From contig NZ_VNHM01000012.1 in assembly GCF_008124625.1 (NCBI RefSeq), positions 34,289 through 98,288 on the forward strand: 64,000 nucleotides of DNA, written 5' to 3'. Origin of the DNA: Desulfallas thermosapovorans DSM 6562. GTDB taxonomy: Bacteria > Bacillota > Desulfotomaculia > Desulfotomaculales > Desulfallaceae. This document shows positions 37,965-45,880 of the stretch, one piece after another. The translations under genes and the position numbers were made by a program. Within the stretch, counting starts at the first letter, position 1. The number at the start of each line of letters is the position of its first letter. A model generated the notes under the pieces. That model made no database searches and was not told where the DNA came from. It saw only the letters and a list, made by a program, of their open reading frames with translations.

Positions 37965-38028
37965 TGGTGCCGGGTGCTTCCAGGGTTGAAAGATTTTAAT
38001 TTTTCAACCCTGGAAGCACCCGGCACCA
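37965..38028. repeat. R2 repeat, copy b: 27-bp perfect palindrome
   Basis: Arms of 27 bases (37965..37991 and 38002..38028) are perfectly inverted around a 10-base loop GATTTTAATT. The outer part is GGTGCCGGGTG and the inner part GGTTGAAA, shared with copies at 25995 and 53494. No T-run follows, so it is not an ordinary terminator. Confidence 0.85.
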
Positions 38029-38091
38029 AAGCCTTAAATAACGTTTACAAACGACAATCCGGCAAGATAACCGCTATACCGGCACATACGG

Positions 38092-38271
38092 CTATTCACT
38101 TGCAGCATAGTAACACCTTTTGGGTGAGGTGATTTTCCCTTCCTTTTTTAACGCCTTGATGGCTTTGTCCACTTCCTTTTTGTCAATACCCGCCTTCTCA
38201 GCAATATCCCCTGCCTTTAAAGGTTCTTGAGCTTCCTGCAATGTTTTTAATACCATCTCGTTTACAGCCAT
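38092..38271 (-). CDS. Small winged-helix-like protein, 59 aa
   Basis: ATG 38271 has GAGGGGGTG upstream; the longer frame before it lacks a good site. The product, beginning MAVNEMVLKTLQEAQ, has a typical helix-turn-helix/winged-helix pattern (LKAGDIAEKAGIDKKEVDKA, then a basic KALKKEGKI wing and ending KRCYYAASE). The size is about one DNA-binding domain with no effector domain. It has no operon partners nearby. The fold is likely; DNA binding is inference and the target is unknown. Confidence 0.75.
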   Translation of the reverse strand: MAVNEMVLKTLQEAQEPLKAGDIAEKAGIDKKEVDKAIKALKKEGKITSPKRCYYAASE

Positions 38272-38412
38272 TTTTATTACACCCCCTCTCACAGTTGCTT
38301 GATAAATCATATTTAGCCAGTTATACCCTTTCCGGCAAAAAATTATGTAATTATGTATAACATGAAAAAAGTGCTTTTTCAACTTACCCGGCCGGCAGCA
38401 CCTGGTACGCTT

Positions 38413-39144
38413 TTATTTCAAATTATTGTCCACCTGGGTTTCCAGAAACTTGATTTCATCTTCACTTAGTTCCCGGCCAAGGAAGCTTTGTAAAGCCCTT
38501 ATGGAGGCACCCAAAGCTACCCGCCGCACATCCACCCCGCCGGTTGCAACTGCGGAACGATTGGCATTTACATACCTGGATGATGGCAGACCCGGCCCGT
38601 GGCTGGCCGGTTCAATATCAAAGTGCATGTCATACTCTAGTAAACGGTCAGCCGTGTCCGGCACCGGTTCCCCAACTTCTTTTCTGTCCAAAACCGGTTT
38701 GTCCGTGTATATACCGCCTCCGGTTCCGCCTTCAATTTCAAAGGGAACCGCCGTATCCCCTTGATTACGCATTTGCCGCTGCACCACGGGTTGTTCTTCA
38801 ACCATCGCCTTACCGGAATCCTCACCATCGCTCAGTGATTTACCTTCATTCACTAACTGTTTTTTCTTCAACCGCTGCTCTCTGGCCTTTTCCTTTTTTT
38901 GTAGATAATTTGAAAACGCACTGGCTATTTCCTCTTCCACCTGCAGCACTTCCACCCGGTGCTGCTCCACTAATACAGGGTTTTTAGCCGCTTTGCCCTC
39001 CAGCATCTCTATCAAATCAATCTGGTTGGCGATTAGGGCTTGCAGTGACGGGGAAACCTTTACCGACACTTTCATTAAATCCCTGTCCACCTGGTGACCG
39101 GAGGGTGTGAATATATTCTCCTGCTGTTTGCTTTTTCGGACCAT
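38413..39144 (-). CDS. Hypothetical protein, 243 aa
   Basis: AAAGGAGTGAAAAC precedes the ATG. I do not recognise the family. Residues 25-90 are helical with the pattern VKVSPSLQALIANQIDLIE, then a charged coiled coil to about 105. A low-complexity linker to about 195 contains GGTGGGIYTDKP. The last 45 residues form a compact helical end (RRVALGASIRALQSFLGREL). There is no signal peptide or membrane segment. Divergent from the lipase gene by 101 bases. The final domain could be a small EF-hand-like or protein-binding unit, but this is uncertain. Confidence 0.6.
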   Translation of the reverse strand: MVRKSKQQENIFTPSGHQVDRDLMKVSVKVSPSLQALIANQIDLIEMLEGKAAKNPVLVEQHRVEVLQVEEEIASAFSNYLQKKEKAREQRLKKKQLVNEGKSLSDGEDSGKAMVEEQPVVQRQMRNQGDTAVPFEIEGGTGGGIYTDKPVLDRKEVGEPVPDTADRLLEYDMHFDIEPASHGPGLPSSRYVNANRSAVATGGVDVRRVALGASIRALQSFLGRELSEDEIKFLETQVDNNLK

Positions 39145-39245
39145 GTTTTCACTCCTTTAAGTTGCAAAATTACCCGGGCTGTTATAAATTTTCATTAGGT
39201 ATTGTATTTTAGAACAAAGATAAACCGGAATCAAGGTGACAATTT

Positions 39246-39986
39246 ATGTCTACAAGCCAATTTGAAGAGGAATTGGACATAAAGAAAATGATTTTCCTGG
39301 CCAAAGCGTGTGTTCAGACTTACAAACAGTTTAAATATGATGGTAAATTGATTGTACCCGGCGGGTACAGTCTGGTGCAAGTTTTTAAAGCCAAAGTTTT
39401 ACGGGTTTTTGAATGGTTTGGTTACATTATTGAGTCGGAAAATGATGCTATCATTGCCTTTAGGGGTTCACTGTCCAGAAGGGACTGGATCACTGACCTG
39501 GGTGTCGCCCAAACAAATTATCAATTCGCACCCAATGCCGGCAAAGTACATAGAGGTTTTTATCATATATATAGTTCGTGCCGGGATAATATTTTAAATA
39601 CACTGGAAGGCATGTCCCCGCATTTAAAAATATATATTACCGGGCACAGTTTGGGAGGCGGGTTGGCTGTATTAAACGCCCTGGATGTTGCCGTCAACAC
39701 AAAACACAAAAATCCCATCATGTTAAATTTCGGCGCCCCTCGCACCGGTAATTATGATTTTGCTTCAGTATACAATAGATTAGTCAAAAACAGCATCCGG
39801 GTCGTCAATGACATGGATATAGCCCCCAAGAACCCCAACAGGGTTACGTTATCACCAATATTTAATAAATTTTGGGTTTACAAGCATGTTAATTATCCCT
39901 ATACCATATCCTTTCAAGCCGGGGGCGCCATGGCCAACCACGATATTAGAAACTACCTAAAGCAGCTTGAAAAACAAGTAAAGTAA
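39246..39986 (+). CDS. Class 3 lipase
   Basis: This alpha/beta hydrolase of 246 aa is of the fungal-type lipase class 3 family. The nucleophile Ser is in YITGHSLGGGLAVLNAL near residue 137. The catalytic Asp and His are likely in RVVNDMDIAPKNP and YKHVNYPY, and RGSLSRRDWITDLG is the family oxyanion region. There is no signal peptide, so it appears cytoplasmic. Start ATG 39246 lies after a weak AAGGTGAC site. Its TAA is followed in the same frame by a DegV-like tail, so the gene may have been inserted into or joined to an older degV gene. Confidence 0.85.
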   Translation: MSTSQFEEELDIKKMIFLAKACVQTYKQFKYDGKLIVPGGYSLVQVFKAKVLRVFEWFGYIIESENDAIIAFRGSLSRRDWITDLGVAQTNYQFAPNAGKVHRGFYHIYSSCRDNILNTLEGMSPHLKIYITGHSLGGGLAVLNALDVAVNTKHKNPIMLNFGAPRTGNYDFASVYNRLVKNSIRVVNDMDIAPKNPNRVTLSPIFNKFWVYKHVNYPYTISFQAGGAMANHDIRNYLKQLEKQVK

Positions 39987-40148
39987 ATCTTCTTCCAGCT
40001 TATTGAAGACTGGCTGGGGATAAGTTTACCCATTGGCTCCATAGGACCTGTAATAGGCTTACATGTAGGCCCCGGTTCAATTGGCATTGTTTATTACACC
40101 AAAGAATATAGCCGTAGTTTAAAACAAATATTAGTCCATGATAAATAA
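39987..40148 (+). pseudogene. DegV-family C-terminal remnant
   Basis: A 53-codon frame without a start reads LIEDWLGISLPIGSIGPVIG and then LHVGPGSIGIVYYTKEY, ending at TAA 40146. The motif IGPVIG-x-HVGPG is the fatty-acid-binding DegV signature near the end of these roughly 280-aa proteins. It directly follows the lipase stop in the same frame. Only the final fifth of a DegV protein is left. Confidence 0.65.
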
Positions 40149-40298
40149 GACCTGGTTCAGGTGGGATTTTGACCCCACCTGACCTTAGTCACACTTATTT
40201 CAAGTTTATCACCGCTTAGACTTTCGCCCAAAGAGGCAGGAATCTTAGTGAAGGTTTACGAGATAAAATTTCAATAAAGGAAGCTGGCGGCAAATAAA

Positions 40299-41204
40299 AT
40301 GCAAATAGATAAAATTGTTAACTTATTGGAAACCGAAGGACCTTTAACCGGCAAATCCCTTCTTGAAAAAACAAAAATAGATCAGTTTAGCTTGTGGAAA
40401 ATTTGTAATAGCTCAGAAAAAATAATAACACAAACAATTGGTAAAAGGTACCTCAGGCTGGATAAGCAAGTGGAGGGATATGCAAGGCTTTCACCCTCCA
40501 TAATAAGGGAGTTTTATGGTTATACCATCATAGGCACTGTAAACAACCTGCAAGAGATATCCAAAAGAGCGGAGTTGCTACAGCAGGAAATAGTGCAAAT
40601 AAGCAAAAACAAACTGGAACTGGCCCGTGAGGTAATAAAAAAAATTTGTGAATCCCTCGAGGATTCACAAATTATTAAAGAATGCGCTTGTTTCATCATT
40701 GCGGGCGACGTAGCTTATGGAATGTCGCACCTTGAGCCCAGGCCCGAAACCTCCACCGGAGAGCTTGTGCAAGGTTCTGATCTTGATATTGTTGTTATTA
40801 CCCGGGACCTGCCCGATAACATTATTAAAGGTCTCGACCTGGCTATATACAACGAAAAGAATTTTCTTCTCAAGAACCCCAGTTATAAAGAAGAGATCGA
40901 TTATATTGTTAAAGACATTTCAAAAGCACGTGCCCAAATGGAGTTTGATTGTTTTGAATCCATGGTTGCTTCAAAAATTCTTGATGAAGGTCAATTTCTG
41001 TATGGTAGTTTAGATATTTTTAACGAAGTTAAAAAATTACTCTCTGACAAAGGCATACCCGAGAAAATTGCGGCTTTGGAAAAGGAAGCCTTAACCAATA
41101 GGGTTAACGCCGAAGCATATCTCCTAAAATGTGAAGGAACACTGGCTGACGAAAATGTTATGAAGCTTTTTTACACTAAGGAAGAAAAAGAAGAGTTTTT
41201 CTAA
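40299..41204 (+). CDS. Putative nucleotidyltransferase with N-terminal winged helix
   Basis: This protein of 301 aa has residues 1-60 like a winged helix-turn-helix (LLETEGPLTGKSLLEKTKID) and a coiled linker (about 75-115). A nucleotidyltransferase-like core follows, with GDVAYGMSHLEP and, 16 residues later, QGSDLDIVVITRDLP: a G-S-D-x-D metal site in the right order. The gap between the two halves is longer than usual. It lacks a partner such as HEPN, so it is not an evident toxin pair. AAGGAAGCTGG is the nearest ribosome-binding-like string. Function unknown; DNA-linked NTase or regulator are possible. Confidence 0.6.
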   Translation: MQIDKIVNLLETEGPLTGKSLLEKTKIDQFSLWKICNSSEKIITQTIGKRYLRLDKQVEGYARLSPSIIREFYGYTIIGTVNNLQEISKRAELLQQEIVQISKNKLELAREVIKKICESLEDSQIIKECACFIIAGDVAYGMSHLEPRPETSTGELVQGSDLDIVVITRDLPDNIIKGLDLAIYNEKNFLLKNPSYKEEIDYIVKDISKARAQMEFDCFESMVASKILDEGQFLYGSLDIFNEVKKLLSDKGIPEKIAALEKEALTNRVNAEAYLLKCEGTLADENVMKLFYTKEEKEEFF

Positions 41205-41206
41205 CT

Positions 41207-41268
41207 GGACACCCGTGCCGCCAACGCGGCACCAGCGGAGGATGAAAATTACCTCACGCTATTTTCAG
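41207..41268 (+). repeat. Interspersed 62-bp repeat R1, copy b
   Basis: This copy is 55/62 identical to the minus-strand stretch 3161..3100. It includes a perfect 7-4-7 hairpin, GTGCCGC-CAAC-GCGGCAC (41215..41232). It fills the space between the convergent nucleotidyltransferase-like and nagB genes almost to the base. Confidence 0.8.
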
Positions 41269-41270
41269 GA

Positions 41271-42089
41271 TTAACACAAACCGTAATCACGCTTTAGCTT
41301 TTCTATATGCAGGTAATATTCCAGGTTATTTAGTTTGGAGGCAGCCTCTTTATCGAGCACAACTGTAATTTCACCGCTGTGCAGTTGTATCGCCGAAGCG
41401 GTAATTTGGGAAGTTATGGGGCCTTCAATGCTTTTTGCAACCACACCGGCCTTTTTTATACCATTTGCAATCATGATAATGTTTTTTGCCTCCAGAATTG
41501 TTCCAACGCCCATTGTGATGGCAAAATGCGGCATTTGCTCCCTTGCTATGCCGGCTTTTTTATAGAAACTCTCGTAATTGTCATCGAGGGTTTGTTTTGT
41601 TAAAGCCTGGATTCTTGTCCTTGAGGCAAGTGACGATCCCGGTTCGTTAAATGCCCAGTGACCGTCACCACCAATGCCTAAAAGCTGTAAATCAATTCCC
41701 CCTGCCTTTTTAATTTCTTCCTCATACCACTGGCAATGCTTTTCCGGATCTTTGGTGAGCCCATCGGGAATGCGTATGTTTTCCTTTTTAATATTAATAT
41801 GTTTAAACAATTCCTCATACATAAACCTGGCATAACTTTGGTCCAATTCATATGGTTGTTCTAAATTAATACCAACCCCCAAATATTCATCAAGGTTAAA
41901 AGTTTTTACGTTGGAAAAGTCCAGTCCATCTTCCCTGTGCATTCTTACAAGTTCTTTATAGGTGCCTATGGGTGTGCTTCCAGTGGCCAGCCCCAGCACA
42001 CAATCCGGCTTTTTTTTGATAAAACTGGCAATTAGCCCGGCCGTATATTTACTAAGCTCAGCGTAATTATCCTTGACAATAATATTCAA
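41271..42089 (-). CDS. nagB: Glucosamine-6-phosphate deaminase
   Basis: This enzyme converts glucosamine-6-phosphate to fructose-6-phosphate and ammonia, the entry point of amino sugars into glycolysis. The 272-aa protein has LGLATGSTPIGTY, TFNLDEYLG (catalytic Asp region), LGIGGDGHWAFNEPGSS (the common form is GHIAFNEP, so Trp replaces Ile) and ITMGVGTILEAK. The start has GAGGGGAAAAGG upstream. The divergent DUF1624 gene, related to heparan-alpha-glucosaminide acetyltransferases, may also act on glucosamine, suggesting cell-wall or exudate amino sugar use. Confidence 0.93.
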   Translation of the reverse strand: MNIIVKDNYAELSKYTAGLIASFIKKKPDCVLGLATGSTPIGTYKELVRMHREDGLDFSNVKTFNLDEYLGVGINLEQPYELDQSYARFMYEELFKHINIKKENIRIPDGLTKDPEKHCQWYEEEIKKAGGIDLQLLGIGGDGHWAFNEPGSSLASRTRIQALTKQTLDDNYESFYKKAGIAREQMPHFAITMGVGTILEAKNIIMIANGIKKAGVVAKSIEGPITSQITASAIQLHSGEITVVLDKEAASKLNNLEYYLHIEKLKRDYGLC

Positions 42090-42220
42090 ACCTTTTCCCC
42101 TCTATTCTCCTGCATATGTATTGCAAACCTATTGCTGCTGTACCGCGTATAAATATTGAATGCCTTGTTAAACTTACCCCCCTTCTTAAGCAATTGATTA
42201 TTCAAATCCATCATATTATT

Positions 42221-42272
42221 ATTTTACTATAATGAAATGCCGCAATGTGAAAAAAATTTTACTATAATGAAA
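42221..42272 (+). repeat. 17-bp direct repeat with TATAAT
   Basis: ATTTTACTATAATGAAA occurs at 42221..42237 and at 42256..42272, 35 bases apart. Each copy holds a TATAAT-like element, so they may be paired promoters or operator sites for the DUF1624 gene. Confidence 0.5.
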
Positions 42273-42383
42273 AACCTTTGCTTTACACCTTGTTATTTCG
42301 ACATAATTTTCAATCCCTTTTTGCTTGCCATTTAAGCACCTTGTTTGTTATATTGCCAGTAGGCATGGCGGAGGGAATTATAC

Positions 42384-43118
42384 ATGGAAAAGCGGAGCAA
42401 CACGCGTTTATGGGAAATCGATATGCTCAGGGGCTTTGCTCTCATTTTAATGGTTACCTATCATTTTCTTTACGACCTTAATGAATTTTTCAATTACGAT
42501 ATCGCCTATAATGAAGGCGTATTTTATTTACTGGGTAAGTCAGCTGCCATATTGTTTATATTAATTGCCGGAGTAAGCTGTTCTTTCAGTAAAAATAACA
42601 CCCTGCGGGGTGTCAAATTAATTATCTGGGGCTCGGTCATTTTCCTGGTGACATATATCACTGTACCGGGATCAAACATTATCTTCGGCATATTGCACTT
42701 TTTAGGCACTTGCCTGTTACTTTACCCGGTTTTCAAAAACCTCCCCCCTTATATACTGGTCGCCGGCGGTGCCGCTGTTATTGTTGCCGGAGAATTCACC
42801 GCCCAAATACCGGTCAGCCAAAACTGGTTGGTGCCGCTGGGCTTTTGGGGACCAAGCTTTTCCTCCGTGGATTACTTCCCGCTGATTCCGTGGTTAGGGG
42901 TATTTTTGCTGGGCATAGCCATAAGTAAGCTGGTGTACCAACAAAGGAAGAGTCTCACCGGGGATTTGGGCAAATATTTCCTTCCCCTTACTGTAGTTGG
43001 GCGGCATACCCTGGTTATTTACCTTGTTCACCAACCCCTTATACTGGCCGCCCTGTATTTAATCATTGACCCACAGGGCCTTATAGACATGCTGGGAAAA
43101 TGCACAGCTACCCTGTAA
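42384..43118 (+). CDS. DUF1624 membrane acetyltransferase-like protein
   Basis: The integral membrane protein of 244 aa has about seven hydrophobic segments and the DUF1624 opening RLWEIDMLRGFALILMVTYHF. The conserved Arg-Gly and His of related heparan-alpha-glucosaminide N-acetyltransferases and YeiB proteins lie there. Later PLIPWLGVFLLGIA and GRHTLVIYLVHQPLI are typical. It probably moves acetyl groups across the membrane to a sugar or lipid, but no substrate is known. GCGGAGGG lies seven to eight bases before the ATG. The divergent nagB gene suggests amino-sugar context. Confidence 0.85.
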   Translation: MEKRSNTRLWEIDMLRGFALILMVTYHFLYDLNEFFNYDIAYNEGVFYLLGKSAAILFILIAGVSCSFSKNNTLRGVKLIIWGSVIFLVTYITVPGSNIIFGILHFLGTCLLLYPVFKNLPPYILVAGGAAVIVAGEFTAQIPVSQNWLVPLGFWGPSFSSVDYFPLIPWLGVFLLGIAISKLVYQQRKSLTGDLGKYFLPLTVVGRHTLVIYLVHQPLILAALYLIIDPQGLIDMLGKCTATL

Positions 43119-43260
43119 CCGAACCTGTAAGGGCCGGGTGGTAAAACCAGCTTCATATAAGAGCTTTATAGAAGGATAAATTTAATCTTTACCGCTTATC
43201 TCCGGGTTAGTCAATAGCAATGATGTTATAATTAAATAAAATTTAAACGGAGGCCAAGTC

Positions 43261-43761
43261 ATGGTGATACAATACCAACCCATTGGAACTATCCACAGTG
43301 ACCATAAAACTCCCCGGGGCACTCCCATCCAGGCTGCACTGGCCGGGAAGGCCAAAGGATATATCGACCTGAACCCTGATTATGTGCCGGGTTTGCGGGA
43401 TTTGGACGGTTTTTCGCATCTTATACTTATTTACCATTTCCATTTGTCCCGGGGTTGGTCCTTAACTGTTAAACCCTTTTTGGAAGACGTGGAGCACGGT
43501 GTATTTGCCACAAGGGCACCCAAACGCCCCAACCCCATCGGGCTATCGGTGGTGCGCCTGGAGAGCATTGAGGGCAATATTTTGCACATCAGTGAAGTGG
43601 ATGTTGTTGACGGGACACCTCTTTTAGACATCAAACCCTTTGCTCCCCCCTTTGACCACAGGGATAATTGCAGTATCGGGTGGATGAAAGGGAAAATAGA
43701 CAACAGTGACCGGCACCATGCCGATGAACGTTTTTGTTCATACCCTTCGACCGGACGGTGA
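43261..43761 (+). CDS. trmO: tRNA (m6t6A37) methyltransferase TrmO family
   Basis: This UPF0066/YaeB protein of 166 aa methylates N6-threonylcarbamoyl-adenosine at tRNA position 37 in E. coli. The family signatures are IGTIHSDHKTPRGTPIQAA, GYIDL, LRDLDGFSHLILIYHFH, and FATRAPKRPNPIGLSVVRL. It has GGAGG upstream of ATG 43261. The menA-like gene follows at once. Close relatives in Firmicutes and archaea have extra roles proposed in cofactor loci, so the exact substrate is somewhat uncertain. Confidence 0.85.
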   Translation: MVIQYQPIGTIHSDHKTPRGTPIQAALAGKAKGYIDLNPDYVPGLRDLDGFSHLILIYHFHLSRGWSLTVKPFLEDVEHGVFATRAPKRPNPIGLSVVRLESIEGNILHISEVDVVDGTPLLDIKPFAPPFDHRDNCSIGWMKGKIDNSDRHHADERFCSYPSTGR

Positions 43762-43766
43762 AGCAG

Positions 43767-44675
43767 ATGATCAAGCAGCGCAAAAAAACAAACTGGCGAG
43801 TATGGTGGAGGCTGCTGCGGCCCCATACCTTAACAGCCGCCTTTGTTCCCGTATCAGTTGGTACCGCACTGGCCCTTCACGCGGGACAAGTTAATGTTCC
43901 ACTGTTTTTGGTCATGCTGTTGGCGTCACTTATTATCCAGGCGGCCACCAATATGTTTAATGAATACTATGATTATGTAAAGGGGCTGGATACCCCCGAA
44001 TCGGTGGGCATAGGCGGTACCATCGTTCGTGACGGGGTTCCGCCATCCACTGTACTGCGCATAGCCATATCCTTTTATGCCCTGGCTGTTGTCGCCGGGG
44101 TCTACATTTGCGCCGCAAGCAGCTGGTGGCTAGCCCTGGTGGGCCTTGGCTGCATGGCGGCCGGCTATCTTTATACGGGCGGTCCCTGGCCCATTGCCTA
44201 CACCCCGCTGGGGGAATTGTTATCCGGGGTGTTAATGGGCACCACCATTATTCTTATTTCCTTCTTTATCCAGACCGGCTCGGTAAGTTTGGAGAGTGTA
44301 CTGGTGTCAGTGCCCATTACCGTGCTCATCGGGGGTATTTTGCTGTCCAATAATATCCGGGATCTTGACGGTGACCGGGCCAAAAACCGCCGGACCTTGC
44401 CAATATTGATGGGTAGGAGCAATGCAATTAATCTTCTGGCGGTATTGTTTACCTTTTCCTATCTCTGGGTTACTGGCCTGGTGCTGATGGGAATTGTTTC
44501 TCCCTGGGCCTTGCTGAGTCTGGCCAGTATTCCTAAAGCACGGCAGGCCGTCCGCGGCTTCCATGGCAAGACCCGTCCGGTGGAAATGATGCCGGCTATG
44601 CAGGCCACCGCCCAAACCAATACCGCCTTTGGACTGTTATTAGCTGCGGGGCTGGTTTTAAGTTACTGGTTTTGA
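43767..44675 (+). CDS. UbiA-family prenyltransferase, MenA-like
   Basis: This membrane enzyme attaches a polyprenyl chain to an aromatic acceptor, most likely 1,4-dihydroxy-2-naphthoate for menaquinone. I start at ATG 43767 (GGACGG upstream), just past the trmO stop; the frame extends 11 codons into trmO. The product is about 302 aa with eight or more membrane segments. The two Mg-binding motifs are NMFNEYYDYVKGLD and NNIRDLDGDRAKNRRTLP. Other men genes are not nearby. Overlap with trmO suggests co-transcription. Confidence 0.88.
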   Translation: MIKQRKKTNWRVWWRLLRPHTLTAAFVPVSVGTALALHAGQVNVPLFLVMLLASLIIQAATNMFNEYYDYVKGLDTPESVGIGGTIVRDGVPPSTVLRIAISFYALAVVAGVYICAASSWWLALVGLGCMAAGYLYTGGPWPIAYTPLGELLSGVLMGTTIILISFFIQTGSVSLESVLVSVPITVLIGGILLSNNIRDLDGDRAKNRRTLPILMGRSNAINLLAVLFTFSYLWVTGLVLMGIVSPWALLSLASIPKARQAVRGFHGKTRPVEMMPAMQATAQTNTAFGLLLAAGLVLSYWF

Positions 44676-44779
44676 TCACTTTATAAATATTGGAACTATG
44701 CTCATATTGCCATTGAAGTCTTTTATAGTAATGTATTATGATCATTATAGAAAATGTTTTACCAAGGGAGCGATTCATA

Positions 44780-45070
44780 ATGGAATGGGTAACATTACAG
44801 ACTTTGTTTGATAATGAAGAAAAGGCTATAAAAACCGCCAATATTGTTGCCACAACCGAGTCCAGGTTAGCCAGTAACCCCAATGGTCCTCAATATGAGG
44901 TGGAAACCCGGATAGAACAGGTGGAGGGCAAATGGCAGGTATCCTGGCGCAAAGTGTTTGCCGGTTTTAAATCCGGCTGCGGCGGTGGCTGTCAATCCTG
45001 CCAACAACAAAAGGCACCAAAGCGTACCAACGGCGGCAAAGTAATACCCTTTAGGAAACCCAATGCTTAG
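44780..45070 (+). CDS. Hypothetical protein with C-terminal Cys cluster, 96 aa
   Basis: Start ATG 44780 has AAGGGAG nine bases upstream. The N-terminal half resembles a short helical domain (WVTLQTLFDNEEKAIKTANI), the middle a beta-rich stretch (YEVETRIEQVEGKWQVSWRK), and the end a tight Cys cluster CGGGCQSC followed by a basic tail. The Cys group could bind a metal. I do not recognise a family; it stands alone. Confidence 0.6.
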   Translation: MEWVTLQTLFDNEEKAIKTANIVATTESRLASNPNGPQYEVETRIEQVEGKWQVSWRKVFAGFKSGCGGGCQSCQQQKAPKRTNGGKVIPFRKPNA

Positions 45071-45205
45071 CATGCAAAATCTATAAGCATATTGTTTTTC
45101 TGTTTAGCCTGTCTGTGTACAATAAGTAGCGGACAGGCTATAATAATTACTGCGCAAAAGACATTGCGCACCAGTACACTTAAAAATAGCCAAAGGAGGC
45201 TTATC

Positions 45206-45880
45206 TTGATTAAACTGGCTGTATTCGACATGGACGGTACTTTAACCCTGGAGCGAAGCAGTTGGGAGTACGTCCACCGTAAACTGCATTTATGGAATCA
45301 AAAGGCCGAGCGGTACCAGCAATTATTTTTAGAGGGCAAAATAAACTACTATACCTTCTGCCAGTTGGATGCCCGGGACTGGGCCGGCCTGCCCGTCGCG
45401 AGGGTAAAGGAACTGATTGACGGCATACCTCTGCGCCCCGGGGTTCGTGAGCTGCTTGTCACCCTTAAAAGCCACCGGGTACCGGTGGCAATTATTTCCA
45501 CCGGGCTTACCATGCTGGCGGCCAGGATTAACAGCGGGCACCAACTGGACTACTTTGTGGCCAACGATTTGGAAACCCGGAACGGGCTGTTTACCGGCCG
45601 GGCCATCATCAATGTATCTACGGATGAGCCAGGTATTACCAAAAGGGATTATCTTACCAGATTGATGCACCAGTACGTGGTAAAGAGCGAGCAGGTTATG
45701 ACAGTGGGTGACAGTCCCGGCGATATAGAGATGTTTGAGGAAAGCAGCTATGCCTTTTTAATGACCGGTGACGGGGCTGACAGCGAAAATAACGCTGGCC
45801 CGGGCTACCCGGGCCACACGCGGGAAATAAAGGGCCTTGGCGAACTGCGGCGTTTGGTTGAGGCCATATTGCACCGCTAA
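45206..45880 (+). CDS. HAD-superfamily phosphatase (SerB-like, HAD-IB)
   Basis: TTG 45206 has AAAGGAGG six to seven bases upstream; the earlier frame is not used. The 224-aa phosphatase has motif I VFDMDGTLTLERSSWEY, motif II VAIISTGLTMLA, and motifs III/IV in a C-terminal VMTVGDSPGDIEMFEESSY. It resembles phosphoserine phosphatase but the neighbourhood gives no serine genes, so the substrate is open. It converges with the spoVB-like gene, their ends overlapping by four bases. Confidence 0.85.
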   Translation: MIKLAVFDMDGTLTLERSSWEYVHRKLHLWNQKAERYQQLFLEGKINYYTFCQLDARDWAGLPVARVKELIDGIPLRPGVRELLVTLKSHRVPVAIISTGLTMLAARINSGHQLDYFVANDLETRNGLFTGRAIINVSTDEPGITKRDYLTRLMHQYVVKSEQVMTVGDSPGDIEMFEESSYAFLMTGDGADSENNAGPGYPGHTREIKGLGELRRLVEAILHR

